A DNA stretch of 64,000 nt, taken from positions 3,112,001 to 3,176,000 of the forward strand of contig NZ_CP071091.1 of assembly GCF_017301635.1 (NCBI RefSeq). The letters run 5' to 3'. Numbering within the stretch: position 1 is the first letter of the stretch; each line of letters starts with the position of its first letter. Below, piece after piece: positions 33,856 to 41,668 of the stretch. The translations under genes were made by a program, and so were the position numbers. The stretch comes from Myxococcus landrumus. GTDB taxonomy: Bacteria; Myxococcota; Myxococcia; Myxococcales; Myxococcaceae. The notes under the pieces are model-generated. The model worked only from the letters and a program-made list of their open reading frames with translations, had not been told where the DNA came from and did not search any database.

Positions 33856-35493
33856 CTAGCGGGTGATGTCGTTGGTGAAGACCAGCAGCATGAGGAGGAT
33901 GAGCAGCGCCAGGCCCACCATGTTGGCGGCCTCGCGCACACGCACGGGGATGGGACGGCGGCGGATGCCCTCCCACGCGGCGGACAGCAACGCGAAGCCA
34001 TCCAGCACGGGGATGGGCAGGAGGTTCATCACGCCCAGGTTGATGGAGATGATGGCCATCAGGTTGAGGAAGGAGTCCAACCCCTGCTCGGCGCTCTTGG
34101 CGGCGAGCTGGTACATCATGATGGGGCCACCCACGGTGCTCAGCGGCACGTCGCGAGTCACCAGCCCCGCGAGCACCTTCACCATCTGCCCCACGATTTT
34201 CGGGACGACGATGGCGGCCTGCTTCAGCGCCGCGCCGGGCCCCAGGTGCACCGTCACCTCGTCCGCCTTCGCCACGTCCGCGTCCAGGAGCGCCCACCCG
34301 CGCGCGCCCAGCGACAGCTTCGTGGTCTCCTGCCCCATCGAATCCTCGGCCGTCAGCGGCGCCTGGGACAGCGTCTGCGTCTGCTCGCCCCCCACGCCCC
34401 GCCACGTCAGCGAGAAGGGCTTGGCCTCCGCCCCGCTGAGCTTCACGTCCAGCATGCGGAAGGACGGCAGCGCCTCGCCGTTGAGCGACACCACGCGGTC
34501 ACCCTGCTTCAGCCCGGCCTTGTCCGCCGCGCTGCCCGGCACCACCGTCGCCACGTACAGGTCCGCGGGCTCCGCGCCCAGCGCCGCCAGGCCCACGCCG
34601 GGCTGACGGGGCACCGTCACCTCCACCACGTTCGACACCTGCCCCTTCACCACGCCGGCCTCGACGACCTGCATGCGCCGCACGACGACCTTGAGCGGCT
34701 CCCCCTCGGGGTGACGGCCCAGCTCCTGGTACAGCCGAGCCTCATCCGGGACATGCGTGCCGTTGACGCTCAACACGCGGTCGAAGGTGCGCAGGCCCGC
34801 GGCCTCGGCCGGGGAGCCCGGGGGCACCCCCACCATGGGGGGCTTGGCCAGCGGCAGGACGCCGATGAGGCCGCGCTCCACCGTGTCGATGGGCGACGTC
34901 TCCGTGCTCTTGATGGGCGACACGGTGAGCGTCACGGGCTTGCCGTCGCGCTCGACGACGAGGGGAATCGGGCGCTCGAAGCGGCCGACGAAGGTGTCCC
35001 GCATGTCCTCGAACGTGCGCACCGGCACGCCTTCCACGGACATCACCCGGTCTCCCGGGCGCAGGCCGGCGGCCGAGGCGGGCATGCCCGGCTCCACGTA
35101 CCCCACCAGGGTCGACGTCGCCTGGTGCGGCCCAAGGAACACGAAGAAATAGACGATGACGGGGAAGATGAGGTTGAAGGCCGGCCCCGCCAGGACGATG
35201 AGTCCGCGCTTCCAGGGGGGCTGCGCCAGGAAGCCCCGCTTGGCCTCGTCCGGGCCCAGCTCCTCGTGGGGCAGGTCACCGGCCATCTTCACGAAACCTC
35301 CCAGGGGGAGGATGGCGATCTGGTACTCCGTCTCACCCTTGACGAAGCCGATGAGCTTCGGCCCGAAGCCGATGGAGAACTTGAGGACCTTCACCCCGCA
35401 GGCCTTCGCCACGAGGAAATGGCCAAGCTCGTGCACTGTCACGAGCACGCCAAGCAGGAGGATGAAGAACCCCAGGTTCTGAAGTGAGGGCAT
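33856..35493 (-). CDS. rseP: RseP, site-2 intramembrane zinc metalloprotease
   Basis: 545 residues from ATG 35493. HELGH at residues 21-25 in the first membrane helix, FGPKLIGFVKGETEYQIAIL, LPLGGFVKMAGD, and a C-terminal LLPIPVLDGFALL with the third zinc ligand. Between them I count three PDZ-like domains (about 130-200, 220-290 and 310-380, each with a P-G-x-A-A-x-x-A-G-L pattern), while E. coli RseP has two. The enzyme cleaves anti-sigma factors and remnant signal peptides in the inner membrane. It follows cdsA with 84 bases between, and precedes rlpA-like; dxr, often found between cdsA and rseP, is missing. Confidence 0.95.
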   Translation of the reverse strand: MPSLQNLGFFILLLGVLVTVHELGHFLVAKACGVKVLKFSIGFGPKLIGFVKGETEYQIAILPLGGFVKMAGDLPHEELGPDEAKRGFLAQPPWKRGLIVLAGPAFNLIFPVIVYFFVFLGPHQATSTLVGYVEPGMPASAAGLRPGDRVMSVEGVPVRTFEDMRDTFVGRFERPIPLVVERDGKPVTLTVSPIKSTETSPIDTVERGLIGVLPLAKPPMVGVPPGSPAEAAGLRTFDRVLSVNGTHVPDEARLYQELGRHPEGEPLKVVVRRMQVVEAGVVKGQVSNVVEVTVPRQPGVGLAALGAEPADLYVATVVPGSAADKAGLKQGDRVVSLNGEALPSFRMLDVKLSGAEAKPFSLTWRGVGGEQTQTLSQAPLTAEDSMGQETTKLSLGARGWALLDADVAKADEVTVHLGPGAALKQAAIVVPKIVGQMVKVLAGLVTRDVPLSTVGGPIMMYQLAAKSAEQGLDSFLNLMAIISINLGVMNLLPIPVLDGFALLSAAWEGIRRRPIPVRVREAANMVGLALLILLMLLVFTNDITR

Positions 35494-35577
35494 GGCGGCA
35501 AGAGTAATCGTGAGCCCCCGGACGGACAACGCACATCCGGGGTCGCCAGCCAGGCGGGCGAGCGAAATCTCACGCTT

Positions 35578-36408
35578 CTACGGCAACCATCCGCGCACGA
35601 ACTGCACGTAGACGAACACCAAGGGCGCATTGAAGAGCAGCGCGTCGATGCGGTCCAACACGCCGCCGTGCCCCGGGATGAGCACCCCGGAGTCCTTCAC
35701 GCCATAGGCGCGCTTGAGCATGGACTCGCACAAGTCCCCCACCGGGCCCAACAGCCCGCCGGCGACGCCCAGGAGCACGCAGTCCCACACGGTGAAGACG
35801 GGGAAGAAGAAGGCCTTGGCGATGAACATGCCGCCCACCGAGCCCAACATGCCGCCGTAGAACCCCTCCCACGTCTTGTTCGGGCTCACCTCGGGGTAGA
35901 GCTTGTGGCGCCCCAGGAAGCGACCGAAGAAGTAGGCGGCGGTGTCGTTGGCCCAGGTGATGGTCAGCGCGCAGATGACCCACGCGAGGCCATGGTCCGG
36001 CAACAGGCGCAGGGCCGACAGCGCGGTGAGGCCCACGGCGCCGTAGAGGAAGCCGTTGACCAGGTGGGCGGTGCGCGTGGGGGCCTCCGCGAGGGGGCCC
36101 TTGAAGAGGTGGTAGATCCACGCGAAGAACGCGAAGACGACGGTGAGCCAGAAGGCCGTCTCACCCGTGCGCGCGGCGTCCTTGAGCGGAAGGAAGGGCA
36201 TCACGGCCGCGAAAGCCATGCCCACCCACGCGGCCGCATTCAGCCGCTTCTGGACGATGAGGTAGTACTCCCCCACGCACGCGGCCGCGGCGAGGCCCAA
36301 CAGGCCCGCGCTCCACACGCCGCCGAGGAAGAGGAGCAGCACCACGAGCGGCAGGAGCGTCAGCGCCGTCACGATGCGCACGACGAGGTTTCGGTTCTTG
36401 TCGTTCAC
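35578..36408 (-). CDS. cdsA: Phosphatidate cytidylyltransferase
   Basis: 276 residues with about eight hydrophobic segments. CdsA makes CDP-diacylglycerol from phosphatidate and CTP at the inner membrane. The family signature is near the C-terminus: SPNKTWEGFYGGMLGSVGG, LCESMLKRAYGVKDSG and LIPGHGGVLDRIDALLF. The GTG start at 36408 overlaps the uppS stop (GTGA), the classic uppS-cdsA coupling of undecaprenyl and phospholipid synthesis genes. Confidence 0.95.
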   Translation of the reverse strand: MNDKNRNLVVRIVTALTLLPLVVLLLFLGGVWSAGLLGLAAAACVGEYYLIVQKRLNAAAWVGMAFAAVMPFLPLKDAARTGETAFWLTVVFAFFAWIYHLFKGPLAEAPTRTAHLVNGFLYGAVGLTALSALRLLPDHGLAWVICALTITWANDTAAYFFGRFLGRHKLYPEVSPNKTWEGFYGGMLGSVGGMFIAKAFFFPVFTVWDCVLLGVAGGLLGPVGDLCESMLKRAYGVKDSGVLIPGHGGVLDRIDALLFNAPLVFVYVQFVRGWLP

Positions 36409-37196
36409 GCCTTGGCCCGCTGGGGGGTGTCCTCCCGCTTGACCTGCGCGGAGGTCAGACCGAAGCGCCGCTCTCGCTGCTGATACTGGGACACGCAGCG
36501 GAGAAACTCATCGGTGCGGAAGTCCGGCCAGAGGGCGTCGCTGAAGCACAGCTCCGCGTACGCCATCTGCCAGAGGAGGAAGTTGGAGATGCGCTGCTCG
36601 CCGCTGGTACGGACCACCAGGTCCAGCGGGGGCAACCCATGCGTCCAGAGAAAGGACTCGAAGTCGGACTCTTCCACCCGGCCCGCGGCCAGCTCGCCCC
36701 GGGAGATGGCCTCCGCCATCCGGCTGGCGGCGTGGAGGATCTCCTCCCGCCCTCCGTAGGACAGCGCCAGCGACAGCACCATGCCGGTGTTGTTCGCCGA
36801 ATCGGCGATGAGCCGGTCCAGCGGATCCCTCACGAAGCGCGGCAGCCGTCCCACATCTCCCACCGCGTTGAGCCGGATGCCGTTGTCGAGGATTTCCGGC
36901 CGCTCCCGCTCCAGGTAGTCGCGCAGCAGGTCCATCAACCCCGCGACCTCTTCGGCGGGGCGGGCCCAGTTCTGTGAGGAAAAGGCGTAGAGGGTCAGTG
37001 CCTGGATGCCCACGCGGCGCGCGGTGCGGGTGACTTCGCGTACACTGGAGCTCCCCTCACGGTGCCCCTCCAGTCGCTCCAGACCCCGGGACTCCGCCCA
37101 CCGGCCGTTGCCATCCATGATGATGCCCACGTGGCGCGGCACGGGCCGGGCCTTGACCTGCGTTTCGAGGGCGGAAACCACTTGGGGGCGTTCCAT
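36405..37196 (-). CDS. uppS: Isoprenyl (undecaprenyl) diphosphate synthase
   Basis: 263 residues. A cis-prenyltransferase that extends farnesyl diphosphate to the C55 lipid carrier of peptidoglycan. Motifs: HVGIIMDGNGRWAESRGL with the catalytic Asp, GHREGSSSVREV, LTLYAFSSQNWARP, LALSYGGREEI and the C-terminal DLVVRTSGEQRISNFLLWQ and AELCFSDALWPDF. It is the first gene of the uppS-cdsA-rseP-rlpA-tsaB series; a 163-base gap separates it from the SDR gene upstream, containing a short palindrome (TGGCCCA/TGGGCCA, 37309-37324) but no obvious promoter. Confidence 0.95.
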   Translation of the reverse strand: MERPQVVSALETQVKARPVPRHVGIIMDGNGRWAESRGLERLEGHREGSSSVREVTRTARRVGIQALTLYAFSSQNWARPAEEVAGLMDLLRDYLERERPEILDNGIRLNAVGDVGRLPRFVRDPLDRLIADSANNTGMVLSLALSYGGREEILHAASRMAEAISRGELAAGRVEESDFESFLWTHGLPPLDLVVRTSGEQRISNFLLWQMAYAELCFSDALWPDFRTDEFLRCVSQYQQRERRFGLTSAQVKREDTPQRAKA

Positions 37197-37359
37197 TCAG
37201 GCCGCGCACCCTACTGGTGGCGCCGCGCCGCGTCCACGGCAGCGTGGGCCAACCGTCACCCGGGGCCCCTGACTGGTCGCGAGCATGCCGTGAGCGGCCA
37301 ACGCCCCCTGGCCCATGTGGGCCAAGGTGCGCCGAGTCATGAAACAGGGTGTCTGAGCC

Positions 37360-38322
37360 TCACTCCTCCGGCCAGTTGGGGCGGACGCTCTCGATGGGGC
37401 TGTCACGCCAGGTGAAGTAGGCCGCCTCGTCAGCGACGCGGTAGGGGAGGCCCGGGTAGGCCCGGGCGAAGTGGTCTCCCCAGTTTGGCTGGGAGCCATC
37501 CAGGTCGGTGAAGCCGTACTCGCGGGCCAGGGCCCAGGAGCTGAAGACGCGGCCGGCCTTGGAGGCGACGTGGGGGTCCGCGGCGAGCGCGGCGACGGCG
37601 CGTCCGACGTAGGACGGGGACTCGGAGGCGATGAAGTCCGGCTCGACTTTCGCGCCGTCGCGCCAGTGGGCCTCGGTGACGCCGAAGTTCTCGAGCATCT
37701 CCTCGGAGCGCAGGAACCCGGGCGTCACGGCGAGCGCGGTGATGTTCGTGCGGCGCAACTCGCGCGACATGGAGAAGGCCATGCGGATGACGCTCATCTT
37801 CGCGAGGTCGTAGTAGAGGCTGCCCCGGTAGCCGAAGTGGTCGCCGTCGGTGATTTCGACGATGAGCCCCTGGTTCCGGGGGAGCATGACGGGGACGAGG
37901 TACCGGCTGGTGATGAGGTGGGTGAGCACCGCGCGCTCCAGCATGGTGCGTGCGTGGTCCGGGTTCAGCTTCCAGAAGGCCACGCCCAGTTCGGAGATGC
38001 TGTCGCAGCCCCAGATGTCGTTCACCAGGATGTCCAGCCGCCCCTGCTCCTTCTGGATGCGGTCGCGCAGGGCGATGACCTGTTCGTCGACGGTGTGGTC
38101 ACAGCGCACGGCGATGCCGTGGCCGCCCAGGGCGGTCACCTGCTCGGCGGTCTCCTCGAGCGTCTCGGGGCGCTTGGGGCCGGAGGCGGGTTGGCCTCGG
38201 ACGCTGCGGCCCGTGCAGTAGACGGTGGCTCCGGCTTCACCCAGCTGCGTGGCGATGCCTCGCCCGGCGCCTCGGGTGGCGCCGGCGACGAGGGCGATGC
38301 GTCCTTCGAGGGGCTTCTTCAT
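37360..38322 (-). CDS. SDR family oxidoreductase
   Basis: 320 residues, longer than a standard 250-residue SDR because of a C-terminal part of about 60 residues (SSWALAREYGFTDLDGSQPN to RPNWPEE). The cofactor motif is GATRGAGRGIATQLG, which reads as NADP-type with TGRS after beta 2. LDILVNDIWG takes the NNAG place, and the active site is YYDLAKMS with EITDGDH upstream. The substrate is unknown. It is divergent from a WYL-domain regulator gene, with a perfect inverted repeat between them, so it is probably that regulator's target. Confidence 0.88.
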   Translation of the reverse strand: MKKPLEGRIALVAGATRGAGRGIATQLGEAGATVYCTGRSVRGQPASGPKRPETLEETAEQVTALGGHGIAVRCDHTVDEQVIALRDRIQKEQGRLDILVNDIWGCDSISELGVAFWKLNPDHARTMLERAVLTHLITSRYLVPVMLPRNQGLIVEITDGDHFGYRGSLYYDLAKMSVIRMAFSMSRELRRTNITALAVTPGFLRSEEMLENFGVTEAHWRDGAKVEPDFIASESPSYVGRAVAALAADPHVASKAGRVFSSWALAREYGFTDLDGSQPNWGDHFARAYPGLPYRVADEAAYFTWRDSPIESVRPNWPEE

Positions 38323-38401
38323 GGTGTCTCCTCACCCGCCGGCGGGGTGATGCGCGAGCGCGCGGTTCGCCGGCGACGTGAAGCACCGTAGCGGGGGAAA
38401 T

Positions 38402-38418
38402 ATGACAACCTCTGTCAT
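38402..38418. promoter_or_regulatory. Inverted-repeat operator between SDR gene and WYL regulator
   Basis: ATGACA (38402-38407), ACCTC spacer, TGTCAT (38413-38418): a perfect 6-bp dyad in the 119-base divergent intergenic region, 23 bases before the regulator start. Short TGACA-type dyads are common next to YafY-type regulators. Confidence 0.55.
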
Positions 38419-38441
38419 GATTGCCCGCATAGGGTTGCCCC

Positions 38442-39407
38442 ATGCGCGCCGACCGACTCGTCAGCTTGATGATGCTGTTGCAGAGCCGCCCGAAGCTGAC
38501 CGCGGGGGACCTGGCGCGCGAGCTCCAGGTCTCCGAGCGGACCATCCACCGGGACCTCGACTCCCTGTCCACCTCGGGGGTGCCGGTGTACGCGACGCGA
38601 GGGGCTGCTGGAGGGGTGGCATTGGTGGAGGGGTGGAAGACGCAGCTCACGGGCTTGAATCGCGCGGAGCTGCAGGCGCTGGCGGCGATAGGTGGGGCGC
38701 CGGGGCGGCTGGGGGACTTGGGGTTGTCCGGGCCGCTGCGCAGCGGGCTGGTGAAGCTGGCGGCGGCGCTGCCCGCGTTGCAGCAGCCCGCGTTGGAGTA
38801 CGCGAGGCAGCGGCTGCATGTGGATGCGTCGGGGTGGTTCTCGGAGAAGGACGAGGTGCCGCACCTGGAGCTGCTGCGTGAAGCGGCGTGGCAGAACCAG
38901 CGGGTGTCGCTGACGTACGGGGACTTCGACGGCAAGCGGAGCCGGCGGGTGGTGGAGCCCTATGCGCTCGTGCTCAAGGCGGACCGTTGGTACCTGGTCG
39001 CGGGGACGGAGTCAGGGACGCGGGTCTACCGGGGCTCGCGCATCGCGGGGGCGAAGGTGCGCGCGGAGACATTCGAGCGGCCAGAGCGGTTCGACCTCCC
39101 CTCGTTCTGGCGGGAGTGGTGCTCGAAGTTCCTGGAGAAGCGCGCGCTGTACGAGGTGACACTGCGGTTGACGCCAGAGGCGGAGGCCACGCTGCGACGC
39201 ATGCGGCCACCGGCGGATGGCGTTCGCTTCGACGAGGGGCGTGAGGCGGGAGGGAGAAAGACAGTCGTCGTGGACTTCGAGCGGGAGTCCATCGCGCTGG
39301 GGCAGCTGTGCGAGGTGATGCGTGGATTTGAAGTCGTGGCGCCGGAGGGACTGCGGTCGCGGTTGCTTGCGCTCGCCTCGGAGGTGCTCTCGGCACATCG
39401 CGCCTGA
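38442..39407 (+). CDS. YafY-type HTH/WYL-domain transcriptional regulator
   Basis: 321 residues. N-terminal winged helix of the HTH_11/DeoR type (RLVSLMMLLQSRPKLTAGDL, VSERTIHRDLDSLSTSG), then a WYL domain at about 145-240 in which the signature appears as ADRWYLVAG with the preceding RVVEPYALVLK, and a C-terminal WCX-type domain (VVVDFERESIALGQLCEVM). WYL domains bind small molecules or nucleic acid. It is divergent from the SDR oxidoreductase and probably controls it and itself through the dyad at 38402-38418. Confidence 0.92.
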   Translation: MRADRLVSLMMLLQSRPKLTAGDLARELQVSERTIHRDLDSLSTSGVPVYATRGAAGGVALVEGWKTQLTGLNRAELQALAAIGGAPGRLGDLGLSGPLRSGLVKLAAALPALQQPALEYARQRLHVDASGWFSEKDEVPHLELLREAAWQNQRVSLTYGDFDGKRSRRVVEPYALVLKADRWYLVAGTESGTRVYRGSRIAGAKVRAETFERPERFDLPSFWREWCSKFLEKRALYEVTLRLTPEAEATLRRMRPPADGVRFDEGREAGGRKTVVVDFERESIALGQLCEVMRGFEVVAPEGLRSRLLALASEVLSAHRA

Positions 39408-39414
39408 ATTCCGC

Positions 39415-39429
39415 GATATACTCTATATC
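39415..39429 (+). promoter_or_regulatory. Palindrome and -10-like box directly before the MopE-type lipoprotein start
   Basis: GATATA (39415-39420), CTC, TATATC (39424-39429) is a perfect dyad ending one base before the ATG at 39431. It contains TATACT (39417-39422), a good -10 element 8 bases from the ATG, which would give a nearly leaderless message. No TTGACA box is seen upstream. Confidence 0.4.
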
Positions 39430-39430
39430 C

Positions 39431-41656
39431 ATGGATAATCCATCTCCCGCAAGACATCGCAGGCTGCGCTCCTCTTTGCCCCTCCCACGCGCACGCTTCG
39501 GTGACGTGCGTGGAGTGAGCGCGCTTGCCTTGGCCACCTTGCTTGCCACGTCCTGCACCGTGCCGAGTCTGGATGAGGTCTATGCAGGCTGCGAGAACCC
39601 GTTCGCCGCAGCTGCCGTCTTCGACGGACAGTCGGCGGATGCGACTCTCGGGGGCAGAGCGTCCTGCCAGGCCATCAAGGCCACAGTTGGCGTCGGAGGC
39701 TTCTCTCCTGGTTGCGTTGTCGTGAGGCTGAGAGACACCGCGACGGGAGCGGATTTGACAAAGTCCTACTCCGACGTCGCAGGACATTTTCCAGGTGTCC
39801 TCCGTGTGGCCGTTCTTCCACCTCGGGGATGGGGAACCACTCTCAGCTTGAGAGTGGGCGCCTTCGAGAAGTCGTGCGATGGCAAGGAAGTCGTCTTCGA
39901 CACACAAACCGTGACGGCGAACCTCAAGACCGTCCAGTCCGTCAAACTACAACTACAGGCCATGGACGCGGACAAAGATGGCTATGTCGACGTGGTGAGC
40001 GGCGGCACCGACTGCAAGGACGACAACACGAAAATCAATCCGGGCGCAGAGGAACTCTGCAACGACACGGACGACAACTGCGATGGCGTCTCCGATGATA
40101 CTCACTTCAAACTGAACCAAACATGCGAAGTGTCCGTCGACTGCAGGGGCATCTCTCGCTGCCATCCAGTCACGCAGACTCAGTACTGCGATACTCCGCC
40201 CATCCACACAGTGTACCCAGATGCCGACGGGGACACTTACGGACTGAAGGATTCACAAGCCCGCATCGTCTGCGGAGAAATTCCCACGAGCTACACCAGC
40301 GGACCACCGACTGACTGCCGGGACGACGTGTTCAGCATCAACCCGGGGACTCAAGACCTTTGCGATGACGAGGACACCAACTGCGACGGAAGCATCGATG
40401 AAGCCTTTCCCGCCAAAGGCCAGACCTGCACGAACGCGACGACGCAGTGCGAAGGCACCCGGCTGTGTAGTGCGGACAAGAGAAGTCTCGAATGTGTTTC
40501 ACCCGCCCCCCCAAAGTGGTACCTGGATGAGGACGGCGATGGGTATGGCGCGGGCGCGTTCGTCGAGTCTTGTGTGAAGCCCGCGGGATCTTACATCCGG
40601 CAAGGTGGCGACTGCGACGATGGGAATCTCTATACCCATCCGAGTGCCTCCGAGATTTGCGATGACCTGGACAATAATTGTGATTCACAGAAGGAGACTG
40701 CTGCTCAGTGCCCTTCTCAAACATCTCCGTCTTGGGTCTTGAGATTCGCAGAGGGGGAAACCAACTGGCTCACCGCGTCCTCGTGGGGCAAGGGAAGCCT
40801 CTGGATTGCTGGTAACAACAATCGACGCGCGCGAATGACCTTCCCCGAGACGTACTTCACGGTCATTTCGAGCACAGACTGCGGTAGCAGTGCCATCAGT
40901 AACGACACCGTGTGGACCAGCGTCTGGAGTGACCCCACCGATGGCCGTGCATGGCTTGGCAGTGAAGGCGGACTCAAGGGTTACCTGCACCAGGGCTCCA
41001 CGAGGTGCGTCATCGTCATTGACGATAATTTGAAGGTCTTTGGCCTGGCGGGCGTGAGGGCGAACAATATCCTCTCCCTCTACGGTGCCTCGGAGCACTC
41101 CGCTGTGGGCGAAGGTGCCGCATTCATGTGGAATGGAATCGGAGCACCTGCCTACAACCATCCCACCAACCACCTGAGCGAGGTCTTCGACGTCCACGCC
41201 AACACCCATGAGCACGTCTTGGCAGTGGGAGGCGTCAGCTTCAATCCGCGCGCTCGCATCTATCGCTTCGAGCCAACCTCGGGGCTGTGGAATCCGGAGT
41301 CGGTGCCAGGCGCGGATAGACTCCGGGGTGTCTGGGTGGTCAACGACAAGGTCGCTTTCGCGGTGGGCGACAGTGGCAACGTGGTGAGGAAAACCCACGG
41401 GACACAATGGGTCAGCGTGGCGAGCACTCCCGACAACCACAACTTGACCTCGGTCATCGCCTTCGGTGCGAACTCCGCCTACGCCACCTGCGCCTCCGGG
41501 CACATCTACCGGTTCGATGGCCAGACCTGGACAAGGGTCTACAACGGCAGCGGCCGGCTCAATGACATCACCGGCACGGGCCCGGATGATCTCTGGGTCG
41601 TAGGCAACGGCGGGCAGATCATCGCATGGCCCGGCTGGCCGAGGTCGACCCCGTGA
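39431..41656 (+). CDS. Lipoprotein with MopE-type Asp/Cys repeats and beta-propeller-like C-terminus
   Basis: 741 residues. Lipobox LALATLLATSC near residues 30-42 after an unusually long basic n-region (GTG 39506 or 39515 would give a shorter one). Three repeats between about 175 and 425 follow the pattern DADGDxYG...DCxDDxxxxxPGAxExCxDxxDNxCDG, the putative metal-binding MopE motif of myxobacterial surface proteins. The last 330 residues have recurring strands such as VWVVNDKVAFAVGDSGNVV and GTGPDDLWVVGNGGQIIAW, suggesting a propeller. Base composition is visibly less GC-rich than its neighbours, hinting at a recent or variable gene. It converges on the kinase gene with 12 bases between. 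Confidence 0.85.
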   Translation: MDNPSPARHRRLRSSLPLPRARFGDVRGVSALALATLLATSCTVPSLDEVYAGCENPFAAAAVFDGQSADATLGGRASCQAIKATVGVGGFSPGCVVVRLRDTATGADLTKSYSDVAGHFPGVLRVAVLPPRGWGTTLSLRVGAFEKSCDGKEVVFDTQTVTANLKTVQSVKLQLQAMDADKDGYVDVVSGGTDCKDDNTKINPGAEELCNDTDDNCDGVSDDTHFKLNQTCEVSVDCRGISRCHPVTQTQYCDTPPIHTVYPDADGDTYGLKDSQARIVCGEIPTSYTSGPPTDCRDDVFSINPGTQDLCDDEDTNCDGSIDEAFPAKGQTCTNATTQCEGTRLCSADKRSLECVSPAPPKWYLDEDGDGYGAGAFVESCVKPAGSYIRQGGDCDDGNLYTHPSASEICDDLDNNCDSQKETAAQCPSQTSPSWVLRFAEGETNWLTASSWGKGSLWIAGNNNRRARMTFPETYFTVISSTDCGSSAISNDTVWTSVWSDPTDGRAWLGSEGGLKGYLHQGSTRCVIVIDDNLKVFGLAGVRANNILSLYGASEHSAVGEGAAFMWNGIGAPAYNHPTNHLSEVFDVHANTHEHVLAVGGVSFNPRARIYRFEPTSGLWNPESVPGADRLRGVWVVNDKVAFAVGDSGNVVRKTHGTQWVSVASTPDNHNLTSVIAFGANSAYATCASGHIYRFDGQTWTRVYNGSGRLNDITGTGPDDLWVVGNGGQIIAWPGWPRSTP

Positions 41657-41668
41657 GCCTCCGCGAGC

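Noticed and set aside
33806..35487. 561-codon plus-strand open frame over rseP
   Set aside because: Shadow of rseP; His/Arg-rich with no recognisable motif.
37309..37324. TGGCCCA/TGGGCCA palindrome upstream of uppS
   Set aside because: Two-base loop and GC-rich short dyad; no promoter elements aligned with it, so chance is as likely as function.
37471..38391. 306-codon plus-strand open frame over the SDR gene
   Set aside because: Antisense to an SDR with intact cofactor and catalytic motifs; Val/Gly/Asp-rich shadow translation.
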